NCBI RefSeq assembly: GCF_002776525.5
Contig: NC_045436.1
Coordinates: 164,872,756-164,936,755 of the forward strand
Direction: 5' to 3'
DNA length: 64,000 nucleotides
Source of the DNA: Piliocolobus tephrosceles
Lineage: Eukaryota; Chordata; Mammalia; Primates; Cercopithecidae
Below the pieces are notes generated by a model. The model worked only from the letters and a program-made list of their open reading frames with translations, searched no databases and was not told where the DNA came from. The translations under genes and the position numbers were made by a program. Shown here piece after piece: positions 1 through 11,889 of the stretch. How positions within the stretch are numbered: the stretch's first letter is position 1; each line of letters begins with the position of its first letter.

Positions 1-336
1 CCTCCAAAATTCATATTTTCAAACTTTAATTCTCAAGATGATGGTATTAAGAGGTGAGGGTTTTGGGAAGTGACTAAGTCATGAGGGCTCCATTCTCATA
101 AATGGGATTAGTGCCCTTATTAAAAGAGGACTGGGGAAGCTTATTCAGCCATTCCACCATGGAAAGGCACAGCAAGATGGTGTCATCTATGAGCAACAGG
201 TCCTTACTAGACACAGAATCTCCCAGCACTTGATCTTAGACATCCCGGCCTCCAGAACTATGAGCAATAAATTCTGCTTTTCATTAATTACTTATTCAAA
301 GGTATTTTATTATAGCAGCCTAAACAAACCAAGACA
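1..336 (+). repeat. MaLR LTR (MLT1 type), cut by window edge
   Basis: The stretch follows the MLT1-type ERVL-MaLR LTR consensus as I recall it. Markers are 'tgatggtattaagaggtgag', 'gggattagtgcccttatt', 'cttgatcttagacatcc', 'cctccagaactatgagc' and an end resembling 'actaagaca'. The first bases of the LTR lie outside the window. It is a solo LTR as far as visible, with no internal retroviral sequence next to it. It is non-coding and old, judging by its divergence. Confidence 0.75.
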
Positions 337-1759
337 GTAAGTTAGACAATTTCAGAGTCCTCACATCTGAAGAATGCTTTCATATTAAATTAATAATGAA
401 TTTTTTAGATCTGGCATGAAATTATTATGACAGACCAGTTATTCAAAAGTGTTATAAAGCCAGGTGATGGGAAGACTTATGCTTTCTATTAACATAAATG
501 ATTTATAATGGGAAATCAGTCTCTTAGTATTTCTGAACTTTACATGGTTTCTTATGACTTTGAACATATAGTTTTGTTTCAGCAAAATTTATGTCTTGTC
601 AAGGTAACAATTACTAGATAGTAAAATTTTATATTTCAGAGGGAAAGAATAAGTATGATCATAACTTTAGTATGTACATTGTGATAATTGAATTCAGAAT
701 CACTGTTATATAAAGGAGTTTTGAGATAATGAATATGTCATTCTAAATCTGGATAAAATTAAATGCCCTTTGTTCTTTGAATATTTAAATACATATACAT
801 GCCTAGATATAATCTCTTTCTTTACTTTCTTCTTTTGTGAGTCGCCATCATTTTGAGGAAAAAAATACCTTGATAAAGATTATGGTTGAAATATTTAATA
901 TTATATCAATCTCTTGTACTTCAAGTTTATTGTAGATCAATAATAAAAGCAGAAGTCACTTTTTTTCTTTTTTCTGTTAAGAAATGTATTTGTAGTCCAG
1001 CTAGATATTTCCTTGATAATATTTTTTCATCAATATATCACTTATAAATATTTCCCTTATATTTATTGCGTACCCACTCCGTGCTAGGCACCATATCATT
1101 GGAAGAGGTGTAGCAGTAAGCAAAGCATATATTATTATTGTTGCTGGAGAAAGGCCAACTTTGCCTTTTAACAAATTTACTTTATATCTAAAACAAGAAA
1201 CAAAGAGAGAAAAGAAAAGAAAGGAAGCCAGCCATCCTGGGCCCTTTAGAATAAATAGTTTTTGACTGGTCAGTTTTAAAGTCTATTGTGCTATCTCCAA
1301 CTACTTAAGTAAACCCAGATTTTTCTCCCCTCATTTTCTTGCTTTCTTCCATAAGATAAGTAAATTCATTAGCTCAGTAAAACAGTGTAGTCCAGATCCA
1401 ACACTCAGACACTTGGAATATGTTGTTAGTTAGGTCTCAATTATATAGAAACATTTCTACCTTTAAACAGACTTAGATGGCACCTATTGAAAAAACATGT
1501 ATGAGTGTGCGTATGGAAGTGTGTGGGGAGGAGGAATAGAATTTAGTTGTTTATTAAGAAGGAAACTGCATGACCAGAAGCTGCTGGTTCTCATTTAAGA
1601 CTTAAAAAATATCTTTTACTTAATCATTTCTAGAGGATCAAACATTTTCTCCTTAGTATTAATTTCTTATTTAATCTCATTTCCAAGGATTTTTGAATAA
1701 TTCATCTAATACTTCTACCAAATTTCTTAAAATATTTAGAATTTCCTGGATTAACAGTG
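337..1759. other. Unassigned AT-rich sequence
   Basis: I see no gene or clear repeat over most of this stretch. Positions 1060-1145 ('tacccactccgtgctaggca') resemble an old L2 or MIR3 fragment on the minus strand. The rest is AT-rich with short open frames only. Confidence 0.5.
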
Positions 1760-2165
1760 TGTTAGTCAACTTGGGCTTCTATAGAAGATGACGGAGTAGG
1801 TAGCTTAAACAACTTATTTTTCACCATTCTGGAGGCTGCAAGTCAGACCAGGGTACCAGCATGGTTGGTTTGTGGTGAGGGCTCTCTTCCTGGCTGGCTG
1901 ATGGCTGCTTTCCCACTGTGTGCTCACATGATCTCACGTCTGTGCATGTATAGGCAGGGGCGAGGGGTGAGGGTGGGGAGAGACAGAGAGAGCTCTCTGA
2001 TGTGTCTTCTTATAAAGATAATAATCCTATTAGATCAGTGTCCCAACCTTATGACCTTATGCAACCTTAATTACTTTCTTAGAGGCCCCATCTTCAAATA
2101 TGGGGTCTCTAAGCCACACGGGGGGTTAGGGCTTCAATATATGAATTTTGGGGGAATGCAAATGC
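1760..2165 (-). repeat. MaLR LTR (MLT1 type)
   Basis: On the plus strand it begins 'tgttagtcaacttgggcttc', passes 'ctggaggctgcaagtcag' and 'gtgagggctctcttcctggc', and ends near 'gggcttcaatatatgaattt'. That is the reverse complement of an MLT1-like LTR. A chance 102-codon frame crosses it. No internal ERVL sequence adjoins, so it looks like a solo LTR. Confidence 0.7.
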
Positions 2166-4279
2166 TCGTGTAACTTTAGAATGGTATTCTGTGAAAGAGC
2201 GTATTTTAAAATGGAGAATGGGGAAAAAAAAAAAACAGTAAGCAAAAACAGCAGACAGTGCACTCTGCATTTAATGTTACTTTTCTTTTTGACCATTTCA
2301 GCATCAAATTGGTTTGAAAAAGTCCAGTTGGTTTTGTAAGAGTCCTGGAGCAAAAGGCTATGATTGCATTAATAAGTATGAAATCTGATTCAGAGGCTAT
2401 AATCTCATCGGCTTCTACATTGCATGCCTCTCTACTGCTTGCAAAAACTAAGTTTGTGAACCTACAAAGGGGGAAAAGCCTTTAATGGCATCACACTCGC
2501 CTGTGCAGAGTACTGATTGCATCAACTTGGAGTTAAATTGCCACCAAAAATCTGGTTAGATCTCTCCTCAGTGGCTTGGGGATTTTGACTGCAGATCGAC
2601 TGTGAGTAGAATGTTTTCCAATGTCAAAGAACAGCAAAAGAGATTAAAAGGAACTCAGCCTTATTCATTCTGTCCAGGAAAAAGTGGACAGAATGAAATA
2701 TCCACAACAATGGAATCAAATGAACCCCTCAGCAAGTTTTTCACTTTCTACTCAACATCATGTCTCAAAGTCAAGGGCAAAGGCAAAAGATTAAAAAGAC
2801 TAATGAGCTAAGATAATAGGGAGCCATGCTAGCTAATAGCTGTAGATCTTCCTGGTAAGGAAGGCATGTACTCTCCTTTCCATGCTAGCTAATAGCTGTA
2901 GATCTTCCTGGTAAGGAAGACATATATTCTCCTTTCTCTGAGAACCAGTATTTTCTTTGTTAGCAGATAAAATCTTTGCATCATCCAATTAATGTAGCTT
3001 GTAGGCAGAAAGTCTAAAGGGATAACCCTATCATCAGCTCTGCTGCAAAGAATCTGTTAGAGAAATATGGAGGGGTGCTGGTACTATTTTTTAAACTAGT
3101 ACAAGCATAATATATTTTATTCAGGACTTTCAAGATGCTACAGAAAACATTGTGACTATGCTTCAGTATGTGCAAAGGATTTTTTTTTCAAAGTGGCCTA
3201 AATCTCAGCCTCTCCCTCTCATGCAAGCAGTCGCTGTTACCATACTCTAACTTATTCAGAAGGGCTGTGAGGAACAGCAGGAGAAAGGCCACATTTACAT
3301 GAAATCATGTGCTCAAAAAATCACTGCCACCTGCCAGCAAGCGTGACCCATGGGGAGTTACTCCCTGTCCTTGACTTTCAGTTCCAGCCATACAAAAGGG
3401 GTGGTAGGGATTCCATGAAATGGTGCAGTGAAAGGGTCTTACACGTGGCTTGGAATGTATTCTGTAAAGGCCCGTAAGTTCCTTCTTGTCAGAAAAAGGA
3501 ACCAATTGGTAAATTGGTTCTATGATATTAATATGTTATATATTACCATTCTTGGGGATAGGACTGTTACCATTTTTTAAATAATAGGAGAAAACAAAAG
3601 AAAGGAAGTCATCTCCAATAATAAAATTTTTGAACAACAGTGATTCTGATATTGTTGGTAAGGTGACTAATAGGTTTTCCTGACTCCATTCAAATGATAC
3701 TGGCCCATTCCTTGGGAGACTCCCAGGCCACGTCCTGGACAGTGTGCTCAAGCAAAGCTGCACCAGGCAGAAAGCCTGTTTCCCACAGATTATGAGGCCA
3801 TTTGCTGGCAGTCAGCAGGCTGCAGGAGTGGAATGAAGATGCTCCCTCCAACCACATGGGGTGGGCAACATCTCTCCTCTCCAGGATAAGAGCCCTCTCA
3901 AAGCTGGCTGGAAAGGTAGGAGCAGAGACAATGGCTGAGCTCTAGGTACTGCAAAGTCCAGCTTGGTATTTGACTCAGGGAAACTCTGGCTGAATTAATT
4001 GAAAAATAAAGGTTATTGTCAAATTGCACTAGAAATGAAAGATTTGGGTCAATACTTATTGAATTTTGCTTTGCTGGGCTTTTCAGGCATCCAATATCAC
4101 ATTGACTCACATTCTCTTTCACTTACTACCTATTTCTTAGATAAGTCCAGATTTAACCAGCAATTTGGAAATATTGCAAATGAATAAGGTCCAAATCTGG
4201 AGCAGAAAAGTCAATGGTCTGCTGCTTCTGGAATTCTGGCATTGCCTCAGAAGCAGGAGTTATTTTTCTTCTTCATTTA
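2166..4279. other. Unassigned sequence
   Basis: No gene or repeat family recognised, apart from the tandem duplication at 2825-2936 listed separately. The frames present are short, overlap on both strands and show no domain. Confidence 0.5.
2825..2936. repeat. 56-bp tandem duplication
   Basis: Two adjacent units, 2825-2880 and 2881-2936, each start 'catgctagctaatagctgta' and differ at three positions only, all transitions. The surrounding sequence is not otherwise repetitive. This is a simple local duplication of unique DNA. Confidence 0.92.
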
Positions 4280-4470
4280 ACGTGTGTTTTCACAGCACTG
4301 GCTGTATCGCCTCATTGGCTTTCCATGACAACCCTGGAAAAGAGAAAAGGCAAGAGTTTACCATCTCATTTTCCACATGTGTAAACTGAGACTCGGAGAG
4401 ATTGAAAGGGACCATAGTATTAATCAGTGCTGAGTTGGAACTGGGATCCGAGTTCACTGAGGACATTTCC
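4280..4470 (-). repeat. MIR SINE fragment
   Basis: Reverse-strand MIR signature: 'catgacaaccctgg', 'accatctcattttccaca', 'gtgtaaactgagactcgg' and 'gctgagttggaactggga'. Divergence is high, as usual for this old tRNA-derived SINE. The following bases to 4866 are unassigned; 4800-4850 ('caaggagcttacctctag') may be another old LINE fragment. Confidence 0.65.
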
Positions 4471-4879
4471 CACCAAGCTGGGCCTCTTAGGGTCAAATCC
4501 AGGGAAGTGCATGTAGAGATATAATGAGGAATAACAGATTTATGAGCTGCCGTGTGTAGTCCGCCTAGTATGTGCACATGGTAAGTGTTCAGTACATATT
4601 AACAATTTCAGTGTCGGTGTTGATTGTTATTGTTGTTATGATTCGTTCTCCTTCTCTCAGAAGGAACCAAAATAAAGTTAAGGAGCATCCATACACTTTC
4701 AGGCTTCTCTCTATTGAGGTTATTTTAATCAGCAGCAATAATCATTTGCATATAAAAATTCATGTAAAGTAGGCTAAGTACTAGGAGGATGACATGAAAA
4801 GGAATCAGCTCAAGTCCTCAAGGAGCTTACCTCTAGCTGAGCACGAGTGATTGGTGAGGGCTTAACAACTAGGAGTATC

Positions 4880-5183
4880 GGCTGGGTGCGGTGGCTCACA
4901 CCTGTAATCCCAGCACTTTGGGAGGCTGAGGTGGGTGGACCACATGAGCCCAGAGTTTGAGACCAGCCTGGGCAACATGATGAAACCCTATCTCTACTAA
5001 AAAATACAAAAATTAGGCGGGAGTATCGGTGTGTGCCTTTACTCCCAGCTACTCAGAAGGCTGAGATGGGAGGATCACTTGAACCTGGGAGGCGGAGGTT
5101 GCGGTGAGCCGAGATGGCACCACTGCACTCCACCCTGGGCAGCAGAGCGAGACTCTGTCTCAAAACTAAAACTAAACAACAAA
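4880..5183 (+). repeat. Alu element (AluS/J type)
   Basis: Full-length dimeric Alu starting 'ggctgggtgcggtggctcac', with right monomer and an A-rich tail interrupted by 'ctaaaact'. It is flanked by a 13-bp TSD, 'aactaggagtatc' at 4867-4879 and 'aactaggaatatc' at 5184-5196, with one mismatch. 'gcctgggcaacat' in the left monomer points to an older subfamily. Confidence 0.95.
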
Positions 5184-5196
5184 AACTAGGAATATC

Positions 5197-5839
5197 AGGC
5201 AAAGTCACGTAAGTTAGAGACACTTGATAACAGAGGAAGGAGACTTTGCACTGATCCCTCAAGACTAAGGGGAGCTTAGGGGAGCAAAGAAGATATGCCA
5301 TGTATCCCAGAGAAAGGCTCAAGAAGAGGATGCTCACAGGTCTCAGCATCACTTACGAAGTATATTAAAGATACATATAGGCAGGCTTATCTTCAAAGAT
5401 GCTTATTTAATACATCTGGATGGAATCCTAGTATTTTTGCAGGTAACAAGGTCTTCAGCGTAACAATCTGCAATTAAGAGCCAATGCTGTTGGCAATGGG
5501 GGCCCACAGATTAGGACCCCATTTCATTAGGGGCCTGCATTTAATTAGATTTGAGTAGGTTTCCTGTACTAACTCACACCAATGAATGTGTTTTAACTTC
5601 ATAAGAAGGTTAGTCCATTGCTCACTGAGACACAGTGCCTGACATATAATAAGAATTTGATAAAAACCTGAAGGGAGGAAAGGATCAAGGACAGAAAGAA
5701 GAATGAGAAAAGACACTTCCATTTTCCTGCTTTCAGTCTATTAACCTGTGCTGTGTGCTAAGATTCCAAGATTCCAATTTCTACATCTCAGTGGATCACT
5801 AGACGGGCTGGCAGTGACGTTCCACTGCACTCAGACAGG
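5197..5839. other. Unassigned sequence
   Basis: No gene recognised. 'cagtgcctgacatataata' near 5634 resembles the 3' end of an L2 or MIR. Otherwise unassigned. Confidence 0.45.
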
Positions 5840-6330
5840 TGTCTGCATTCCTAACGACGCACAGACCCTGTATGATCCCACCTAGCACAACCTTGCCGAA
5901 CTCGTCTCCTGCCTTTGCTCACCACTGTCTGACCACTCAGGCCTTCTGTCTGTTTCTCGAAACTCCCCAGCTCATTCTCACCTCGGAGCATTCACGTTGC
6001 CTGGGAAGCTCCTCCCCTTTGTCTACACATGGCTTCTTCTCCTTAAGGTTTCATTTGAATTTCCACCTCAGAGTAGTCACTCTGGCTCTCCAACCATAAG
6101 CAGAACCTGCGCAGTAACTAGGGTTCTCAAGACATGTTTTCCTCCCGCAAGTTTTCCTGGATATATGTTTGCTTTTCAATTTGTCCTCCTAAGCACCACC
6201 ACCAGAACATAAGCCATACATGGTCAGGACCCTAGCTGGCCTTGTTCATGACCGTGTCCAAAATACTTAGAGCAGTGTCTGACATATATAAACTTCTCAA
6301 TAACTATTTATGTAATGAGTGGATACTATC
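5840..6330 (+). repeat. L2 LINE fragment (3' part)
   Basis: Reads like the 3' end of L2 on the plus strand: 'cctttgctcaccactgtctg', 'gcctgggaagctcctccc', 'gaatttccacctcag' and a terminal 'cagtgtctgacatata' block followed by 'ctcaataac'. It is heavily diverged, and the frames in it are remnants or chance. Confidence 0.65.
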
Positions 6331-6839
6331 AACAGCAGCCTTCTCCCTACGTGTATCCTCTTTCTCTTCTCTCAGTCCTTATATTTACCTTTCTCATTCC
6401 CGTTTTCCACTAAACTACAGTTGATTTGAGTTGCTGCCACGATTTAAAGTTAAAAATACAAAGGGCTGCTCACCTCTAACCTGTTATGTGTCCTCGTGAG
6501 CTCATGTCCCCAAATCTACCACCTTCTGGAATAAAACCCAGTGATCTCAGGCCACCTGAACTCTAACAGTGGAAACATGTCGGGGAGTCCCTGGGGGCCC
6601 ATCCATTTTAAGAACTGTTTTGAGAGCTAGAGGAGGAAGGATTCTTTTTTTGGCAAGCAGTCTGAGAATTAGGTTACATTCTGAATTAAGTAGGGCAAAA
6701 TGTGTCATATATGGCCCAGTTCTGCACCTAGAACTCCTGCTCACACACACACTCACACACGTACACATCTTTTGAGATTCAAGTGAGTTTGGTTGGATAT
6801 AACCGTAGACATATTTGTTTGCATAAGGCTTTGGAATAA
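6331..6839. other. Unassigned sequence with short CA tract
   Basis: No gene recognised. An imperfect (CA)n tract lies near 6741-6768. The 189-codon minus-strand frame at 6547-7116 starts in this stretch and runs into MIR and MER5A sequence, which argues against it being a gene. Confidence 0.45.
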
Positions 6840-7015
6840 ATAAAATGCTTTCATATATATTATCACATTGTAGACCAAGAAGGAAGCAAGGCAGTTGTGA
6901 ATGTCCCCATTTTACCGTTACTGAAACAAAGGCCCAGAGGACTTCAAGATAGTGCCACATGTTCTTGCCAAACACAACTGAATGAGAGTCCTGGAATTCT
7001 AACTGGACCCTGCTA
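6840..7015 (-). repeat. MIR SINE fragment
   Basis: 'atgtccccattttaccgtta', 'ctgaaacaaaggcccagagg' and 'tcctggaattctaactgg' match the reverse strand of MIR. It directly precedes a MER5A element. Confidence 0.6.
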
Positions 7016-7085
7016 TGTGGGATGTTCTGGAAAGTCACTTGGCAGTTTCCCTCTCTGGAAAATGAGAGGGTTGAATGACCTCCAA

Positions 7086-7260
7086 ACCACTGCTTTGCAA
7101 ACTTCAGTGTGTTCACAAGTCACCTGGATTCTTGTTAGATTGCTGACCGGAATCAGTAGGTCTGGGTAGGACCTGCTATTCTGCATTTTTAAGAATTAGT
7201 CACAGCTCCCAAAGGATGCCCAAGCTGCTGGTTCATGAACCACACTCTGGAGAGTGAGAC
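7086..7260 (+). mobile_element. MER5A-type DNA transposon remnant (hAT-Charlie)
   Basis: Follows the short non-autonomous MER5A consensus: 'accactgctttgcaaacttc', 'caagtcacctgg', 'aatcagtaggtctggg', 'ttctgcatttttaag' and a terminal 'gaaccacactctggaga'. It is about full length for the family, degenerate and non-coding. Confidence 0.75.
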
Positions 7261-8249
7261 ATTGGAACCAAATGGACTTTTGATGGGCCAAGATCTCCTG
7301 AGATTCAAAGGCGTGTGGTAGAATTCAAGAAGAGCTGCTCTTCTGAACTGCGGTTCTGCGGCTAAGATTTTCTTCCCAGGTGCATTCTTACTTTGGCTAG
7401 GATCATTGGGGAAGTTATTAGGTCTGATTGAGCTGGTTCGTGGAGATCTAACTGTACCTAAGAGAGGCAATAAACAAGTAATAAACACGTGCTCGGAAAA
7501 CAGAAATTTGAATTTGCCAGATATCGGTGGCATTTTTACATATGAGTTAGTGAATAGATCTTGTTTCCAAAGCTTCCTGGCTCCTCCAAAACAGATTTGT
7601 TTTAGGATGAAGGCAGAAGGAGGCCTACCTGGCAGCAGATGGTTAGCTTAAGGCTTAGATAGGTGTCTGCTTTTCCCAAAGCCGATGCAAAGCCTCAGGC
7701 AAGCCGCCACCCAAACCCACAAACCTTCTTTGTCTCTGCCACAGTGAGTGCAGAGCCTCATCACGGTGGGGCAGCCTCTGTGGATTTGCATTTAGGAAGA
7801 ACGCGTCTGACTGACAAAGAGAAAACAAATCGTTGCATTTTAGTTTTTCATCATGTGTGAAGTGAAGCACAAGTGAATTTTCCATTATGCCTTGTTAGGA
7901 TCAGAATCCTCAGTCATGAAGGGGTGTGTAATCGTAGCTGATTGCTCAGTAGTCACCTTGAGTGAAAGGGACAGTGGCTCATTAGTCTTTGGTCTACGAA
8001 AATGCAACTCCAGTCCCTTTCAAGGTGTCTCTGTTGTCCTTCTGACGCCCATGACATGGATGGAAATCACCCTCAGCATAGACATGAAAGTGCTCCTCCA
8101 GATCACTCATGGTGGCCAGAGATTCCCTTTCAGGGGCACTGCAGCTGAGGAGAATGGAGCATGTTCAACGTGGGGTTGAGTTGAGGGCCATGGTCAATAT
8201 GTGCATACACAGGAATGGAGCGAGGGACTGGTCTTATTTTCACACTTTT
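7261..8249. other. Unassigned, comparatively GC-richer sequence
   Basis: No repeat family recognised across nearly 1 kb. Several short frames exist on both strands, but none has a recognisable domain or splice context. The absence of interspersed repeats is mildly notable beside the repeat-dense flanks. Confidence 0.45.
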
Positions 8250-8420
8250 GATCATAATCACCCAGTGAACTAGGTATGATAATTTCTACTTGACAGAAGC
8301 TGGAGGAAACTGAGTTTCAGTTACAGCAACTGGTCAAGGCCTCCTGTGATTACCTTGATTAACCTAGCTAATCCATTCCCTATTTTAGACTCTCAGAATC
8401 AAACTTCCATTCTTCTCTCT
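8250..8420 (-). repeat. MIR SINE fragment
   Basis: 'ataatttctacttgacagaa', 'ggaggaaactgagtttcagt' and 'caactggtcaaggcc' are the reverse-strand MIR core. Unassigned bases 8421-8620 follow. Confidence 0.5.
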
Positions 8421-8624
8421 GACATTCAGAGTCTTCCTTGTGCTCTCAGTAATATGTCCCTTGCACATTTTATTTTAGATTGGACTACAAATCAAAATTG
8501 TCAATAATTTGATAGAACTGAGGAAACAGTGCCTTGTTGAGCTAGTATGGGATCTAAATGCGTAGCCCTGATTACAAAGCTGACTCTGTTTCTCATATAG
8601 TCTCAATACTGTTTCTCATTGGTC

Positions 8625-8855
8625 TTGCAGTGTCATGTAGTGGAGGAGACTGTTAAATCAGAGACACCTGGGGCTCAAAAGCCAGCTCAGCAGTTTATTA
8701 ATTGTACAGCCATTCATGATTTATTTTTCCTCTCTAAGCTCAGTTTCCTCCTCCCTAAAATGGGGATAGCCATCCATCCTGGGATTATTAGAAGGGTTAA
8801 ATTTAAAGTGCACAGAATAGTCCCTGGCCCGTAATGAGTATTCAGCAATATAATG
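8625..8855 (+). repeat. MIR SINE, nearly full length
   Basis: Good forward MIR match from the 5' region ('gtcatgtagtggaggagac') through 'cctctctaagctcagtttcc' and 'cctccctaaaatggggata' to 'tccctggcccgtaatgagta'. A 71-codon frame over it is a chance frame. Confidence 0.75.
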
Positions 8856-9362
8856 AGCATTTAACAAAAAGCTTCAGTAGGCAGCAAGTAATTGATGGTA
8901 AATTGCAGAGCAAGGATTTGAAACCCAGCTCTGAAGCATTAAAATATTGCCTCTGCCACAAATGGTAGCTTCAGCTATTAATAGATGTTCAACCTTCATA
9001 AGAAGAGAATACAGTCTTATAGGCTATGAACTGGTTGGCATGCACACTGCTGCTTTTTAAGAGCATTTGTAACTGATGCTTCGCAAACCACTCTCCTGGC
9101 AGCCACACATCTTCAGAAGAACAGAGACCATTATAACATCACTGAATTCCTCACCAAATTCAGTTGGTTTTATTTTGAAGGATATGTAATAATAAATGTC
9201 AACATAAATAATTATAGGTTGAATAAAAAATGCAATGTCTACATTTATAAATTTTCCACCTGTACTCTGGGATTTCCTCATTTTGATCAATGCATTTCTT
9301 AAACATTGATCTTGATTCATGGTTGAAGTCAACAACCTCAAAGAAAAACACATAAGCTCCTT
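8856..9362. other. Unassigned sequence
   Basis: No feature recognised between the MIR and the next Alu. Confidence 0.45.
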
Positions 9363-9379
9363 AGAATGAAATAGCAGAG

Positions 9380-9663
9380 GCTGGGCACAGTGGCTCACAC
9401 CTGTAATCCCAGCACTTTGGGAGGCCGAGGCAGGTGGATCAGCTGAGGTCAGGAGTTTGAGACCAGCCTGGTCAACATGGTGAAACCCCGTCTCTACCAA
9501 AAATACAAAAATTAGTTGGGCATGGTGGTGTGTGCTTGTAATCCCAGCTACTCGGGAGGCCGAGGCAGGAGAATTGCTTGAACCCGGGAGGCAGAAGTTG
9601 CAGTGAGTTGGACTCCAGCCTGGGCAACAAGTGCAAAACTCTGTCTCAAAAAAGAAAAAAAAA
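9380..9663 (+). repeat. Alu element (AluS), internally deleted
   Basis: Starts 'gctgggcacagtggctcaca' and ends in an A-rich tail. A perfect 17-bp TSD 'agaatgaaatagcagag' flanks it at 9363-9379 and 9664-9680. In the right monomer the segment between 'gcagtgagt' and 'tggactccagcc' is missing, a deletion of roughly 20 bases. Confidence 0.95.
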
Positions 9664-9682
9664 AGAATGAAATAGCAGAGAT

Positions 9683-9815
9683 TTGTTTGTATTACAGACC
9701 TGCCATCACTTTGAACACATTATTTAACCCTTCCTCAGTGTCAGTTTTGTTATCTGAGCACTGTGAATAATAACGTCCCTACCTCATACTTGTGTGGTGG
9801 AGACCAAAGAAGATA
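9683..9815 (+). repeat. MIR SINE fragment
   Basis: 'gaacacattatttaaccctt', 'cctcagtgtcagttttgtta' and 'gtccctacctcatact' match the forward MIR core. The preceding Alu landed just upstream of it. Confidence 0.55.
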
Positions 9816-9934
9816 ATAACAAACCACCTGGTGCTTATTCTGCATGCCATAAAGGAGAAGCAATGCAGCTACTTCTGTGATTCACTGCCCCTGGACATCC
9901 TTGGAAATGCTCTATTTGCGCAGATTTTGGGTCA

Positions 9935-10065
9935 GAGAAACTGCATTAACAGTTTACCAGCTGAGAGACCTGGGCTGAGTTCCTTCAGTTTCCTACATCC
10001 CAGTTGTTTTATGTGGAGAATGGAGGTGGTTCAGGCTGCCTTACAGGTTGGTTAAGATGCGGAAA
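9935..10065 (+). repeat. MIR SINE fragment
   Basis: 'gagagacctgggctgagttc', 'cttcagtttcctacatccca' and 'gtttttatgtgg'-like sequence resemble the forward MIR core, but diverged. Confidence 0.4.
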
Positions 10066-10299
10066 TTATCCAGTGCCTACCATGTAATTCTTAATTCTCC
10101 CCACACTCACTGCATCACTCACTACTGCAGCACTGGCCAGGGAATGCATTGAGAGAACCCCAGTCAGATGTTTCCATAATTACTCTGCTGGGCGGTCAGG
10201 AAAATAGCACTCTCTAAACTGTCTTTCTTCCTAGTGTTGGTTACTACTGGATATCACATTACACTACAACTTCCCTATTTCAAGTCCTCCCCTGCTAGA

Positions 10300-10395
10300 A
10301 TCCCCATGTGGGGCCAGAAACCTTAACCTATTTTATTCACTGTATTTCCTCAGTGCTTAGCACATAGTAGGCCCTCAATGCATATATTGTGGTGA
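10300..10395 (+). repeat. L2 LINE 3' end fragment
   Basis: 'attcactgtatttcctcagt' followed by 'gcttagcacatagtaggccc' and 'tcaatgcata' is the characteristic L2 3' terminus. Confidence 0.65.
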
Positions 10396-11234
10396 TGTTT
10401 TCAGATCTGCCTAGGGTCAGGTCTGCCCTAAGCCAAAATAACTCTGGTCCTAAATTAAATGTGAATATTTCAAATGAAGGATGAAAATGTATTGTAATAT
10501 TTTTCTCATTTCTCTATATGCTGGACAACTAATAACATATTCTGCCTCGCCCTCTGGAACATGTATTCATTTCTATTTTGTCAGTGAGCTCTATTACAAA
10601 GCTAATAACAATGACATTTTAAACAAAAGAATACATAACATTTTTAAAAAGAGTTAACCTTTCTGTGTGGCATTTCATTGGATGTCTAATTAGCAGTAAC
10701 ATTCTGTTGTTTGCCATCTTAAACTTACCAGGTTCATAAGCCTCGAAAAATTAACCTTGTTTAAATAATCAATCATCATAATGAGAATTTCTATCTTTAA
10801 AAGTTCTTCTTCTTTTGTCCTTGTTCTGCATTACTTTGGCACTAGAATGTTCCATCTGGAACTTCGTTGCTGTACTAGCTTTTCTATTAAGAAGCAGAAA
10901 ACATCTCTTTCGTAACTTTTCTTTGGAGTGGATTTTTTTTGCCAATTAAGAAAAGTTCACCCAATTTCTTTCATATCGTCAAGGAAAAGCTTTGGCAACT
11001 AGTCAAGTAGAGCAGAAATAAATTCATTACTAAGGTTGGAAAAATTATTTCATATCATTCTTGCCTTTATATTGTTTTACTGAGAATTCATCTTTTGAGA
11101 AGCCCTGTTGTCATTATACATGTAAATAGAAAGTAGAGAGCATGCAAATAGTTAAATACTGAAACATGTGTTTAGTTCCTTTAGGCTTTCCTATCCAGTA
11201 GGTGCATGTCAACTCTCATGGGGTAAGGGAAACT
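10396..11234. other. Unassigned AT-rich sequence
   Basis: No gene or repeat recognised. Confidence 0.45.
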
Positions 11235-11440
11235 CAAATTATTATGCCAGGTATTTTAAAGGTATTAACTCATGTCATCTCAAAATAATTTTACTGAGTA
11301 ATACTGTTATTCACATTTTGAAAAACATGAAATGGCGCCAAGAGTGGCTGAGAAATGTGCTCATTGTCACTCAGGCATTAAATGGTTGAGACTGGGACCC
11401 AGTGTGTCCACCTCTGAGCCCATATATTCTCCACAGTCTT
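11235..11440 (-). repeat. MIR SINE fragment
   Basis: 'ttattatgccaggtatttta', 'actgttattcacattttgaa', 'gtcactcaggcattaaatgg' and 'gagactgggacccag' trace the reverse MIR consensus. Positions 11441-11889 downstream are unassigned. Confidence 0.6.
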
Positions 11441-11889
11441 TCTCCACCTTCTTACAGCAGGGGTTCAGCTGATGTCCATGTTCTCCTCTACTAATTAATT
11501 AGCAGAACAACGTGGACAAAGGTAGCTTAAAGACTGATACGAGAAGTAATGATAAGAATAATTCTCTGGATCAATAGTTGTAGCCTGGATAAAATTTCTG
11601 CTTGAAAGAAAGTCTGAATTAGATGATAATCCAAATAAGTTATTTTCTAAGAAATTTTTGTTTCTGAAGAGCCAACAGTCAGAATATCCTTTATAGGAAA
11701 TTACTACACAAGAAATTTATTTCATAAGTTTTATATTCTGAATGTTTAAAGATCTTCAGAAATACCCCACGAATTTCATCAATCTCTGAACATGAAAAAC
11801 ACAGTTTATCCCTGTTTTTCATGGACAAAAGGAAATTAAAATTGGATCACTTCCTAAGTTGTCAATTTAAGATTTTTATTGACCGTTTT

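Noticed and set aside
6547..7116. 189-codon minus-strand open frame, the longest in the window
   Set aside because: It crosses unassigned sequence, a MIR and the start of a MER5A, has no recognisable domain and no splice or promoter context. Chance frames of this size are plausible over 64 kb and six frames.
7655..7885. Overlapping 65-76-codon frames in GC-richer unique DNA
   Set aside because: Frames overlap on both strands, have no domain and no splice context; conservation could not be tested here.
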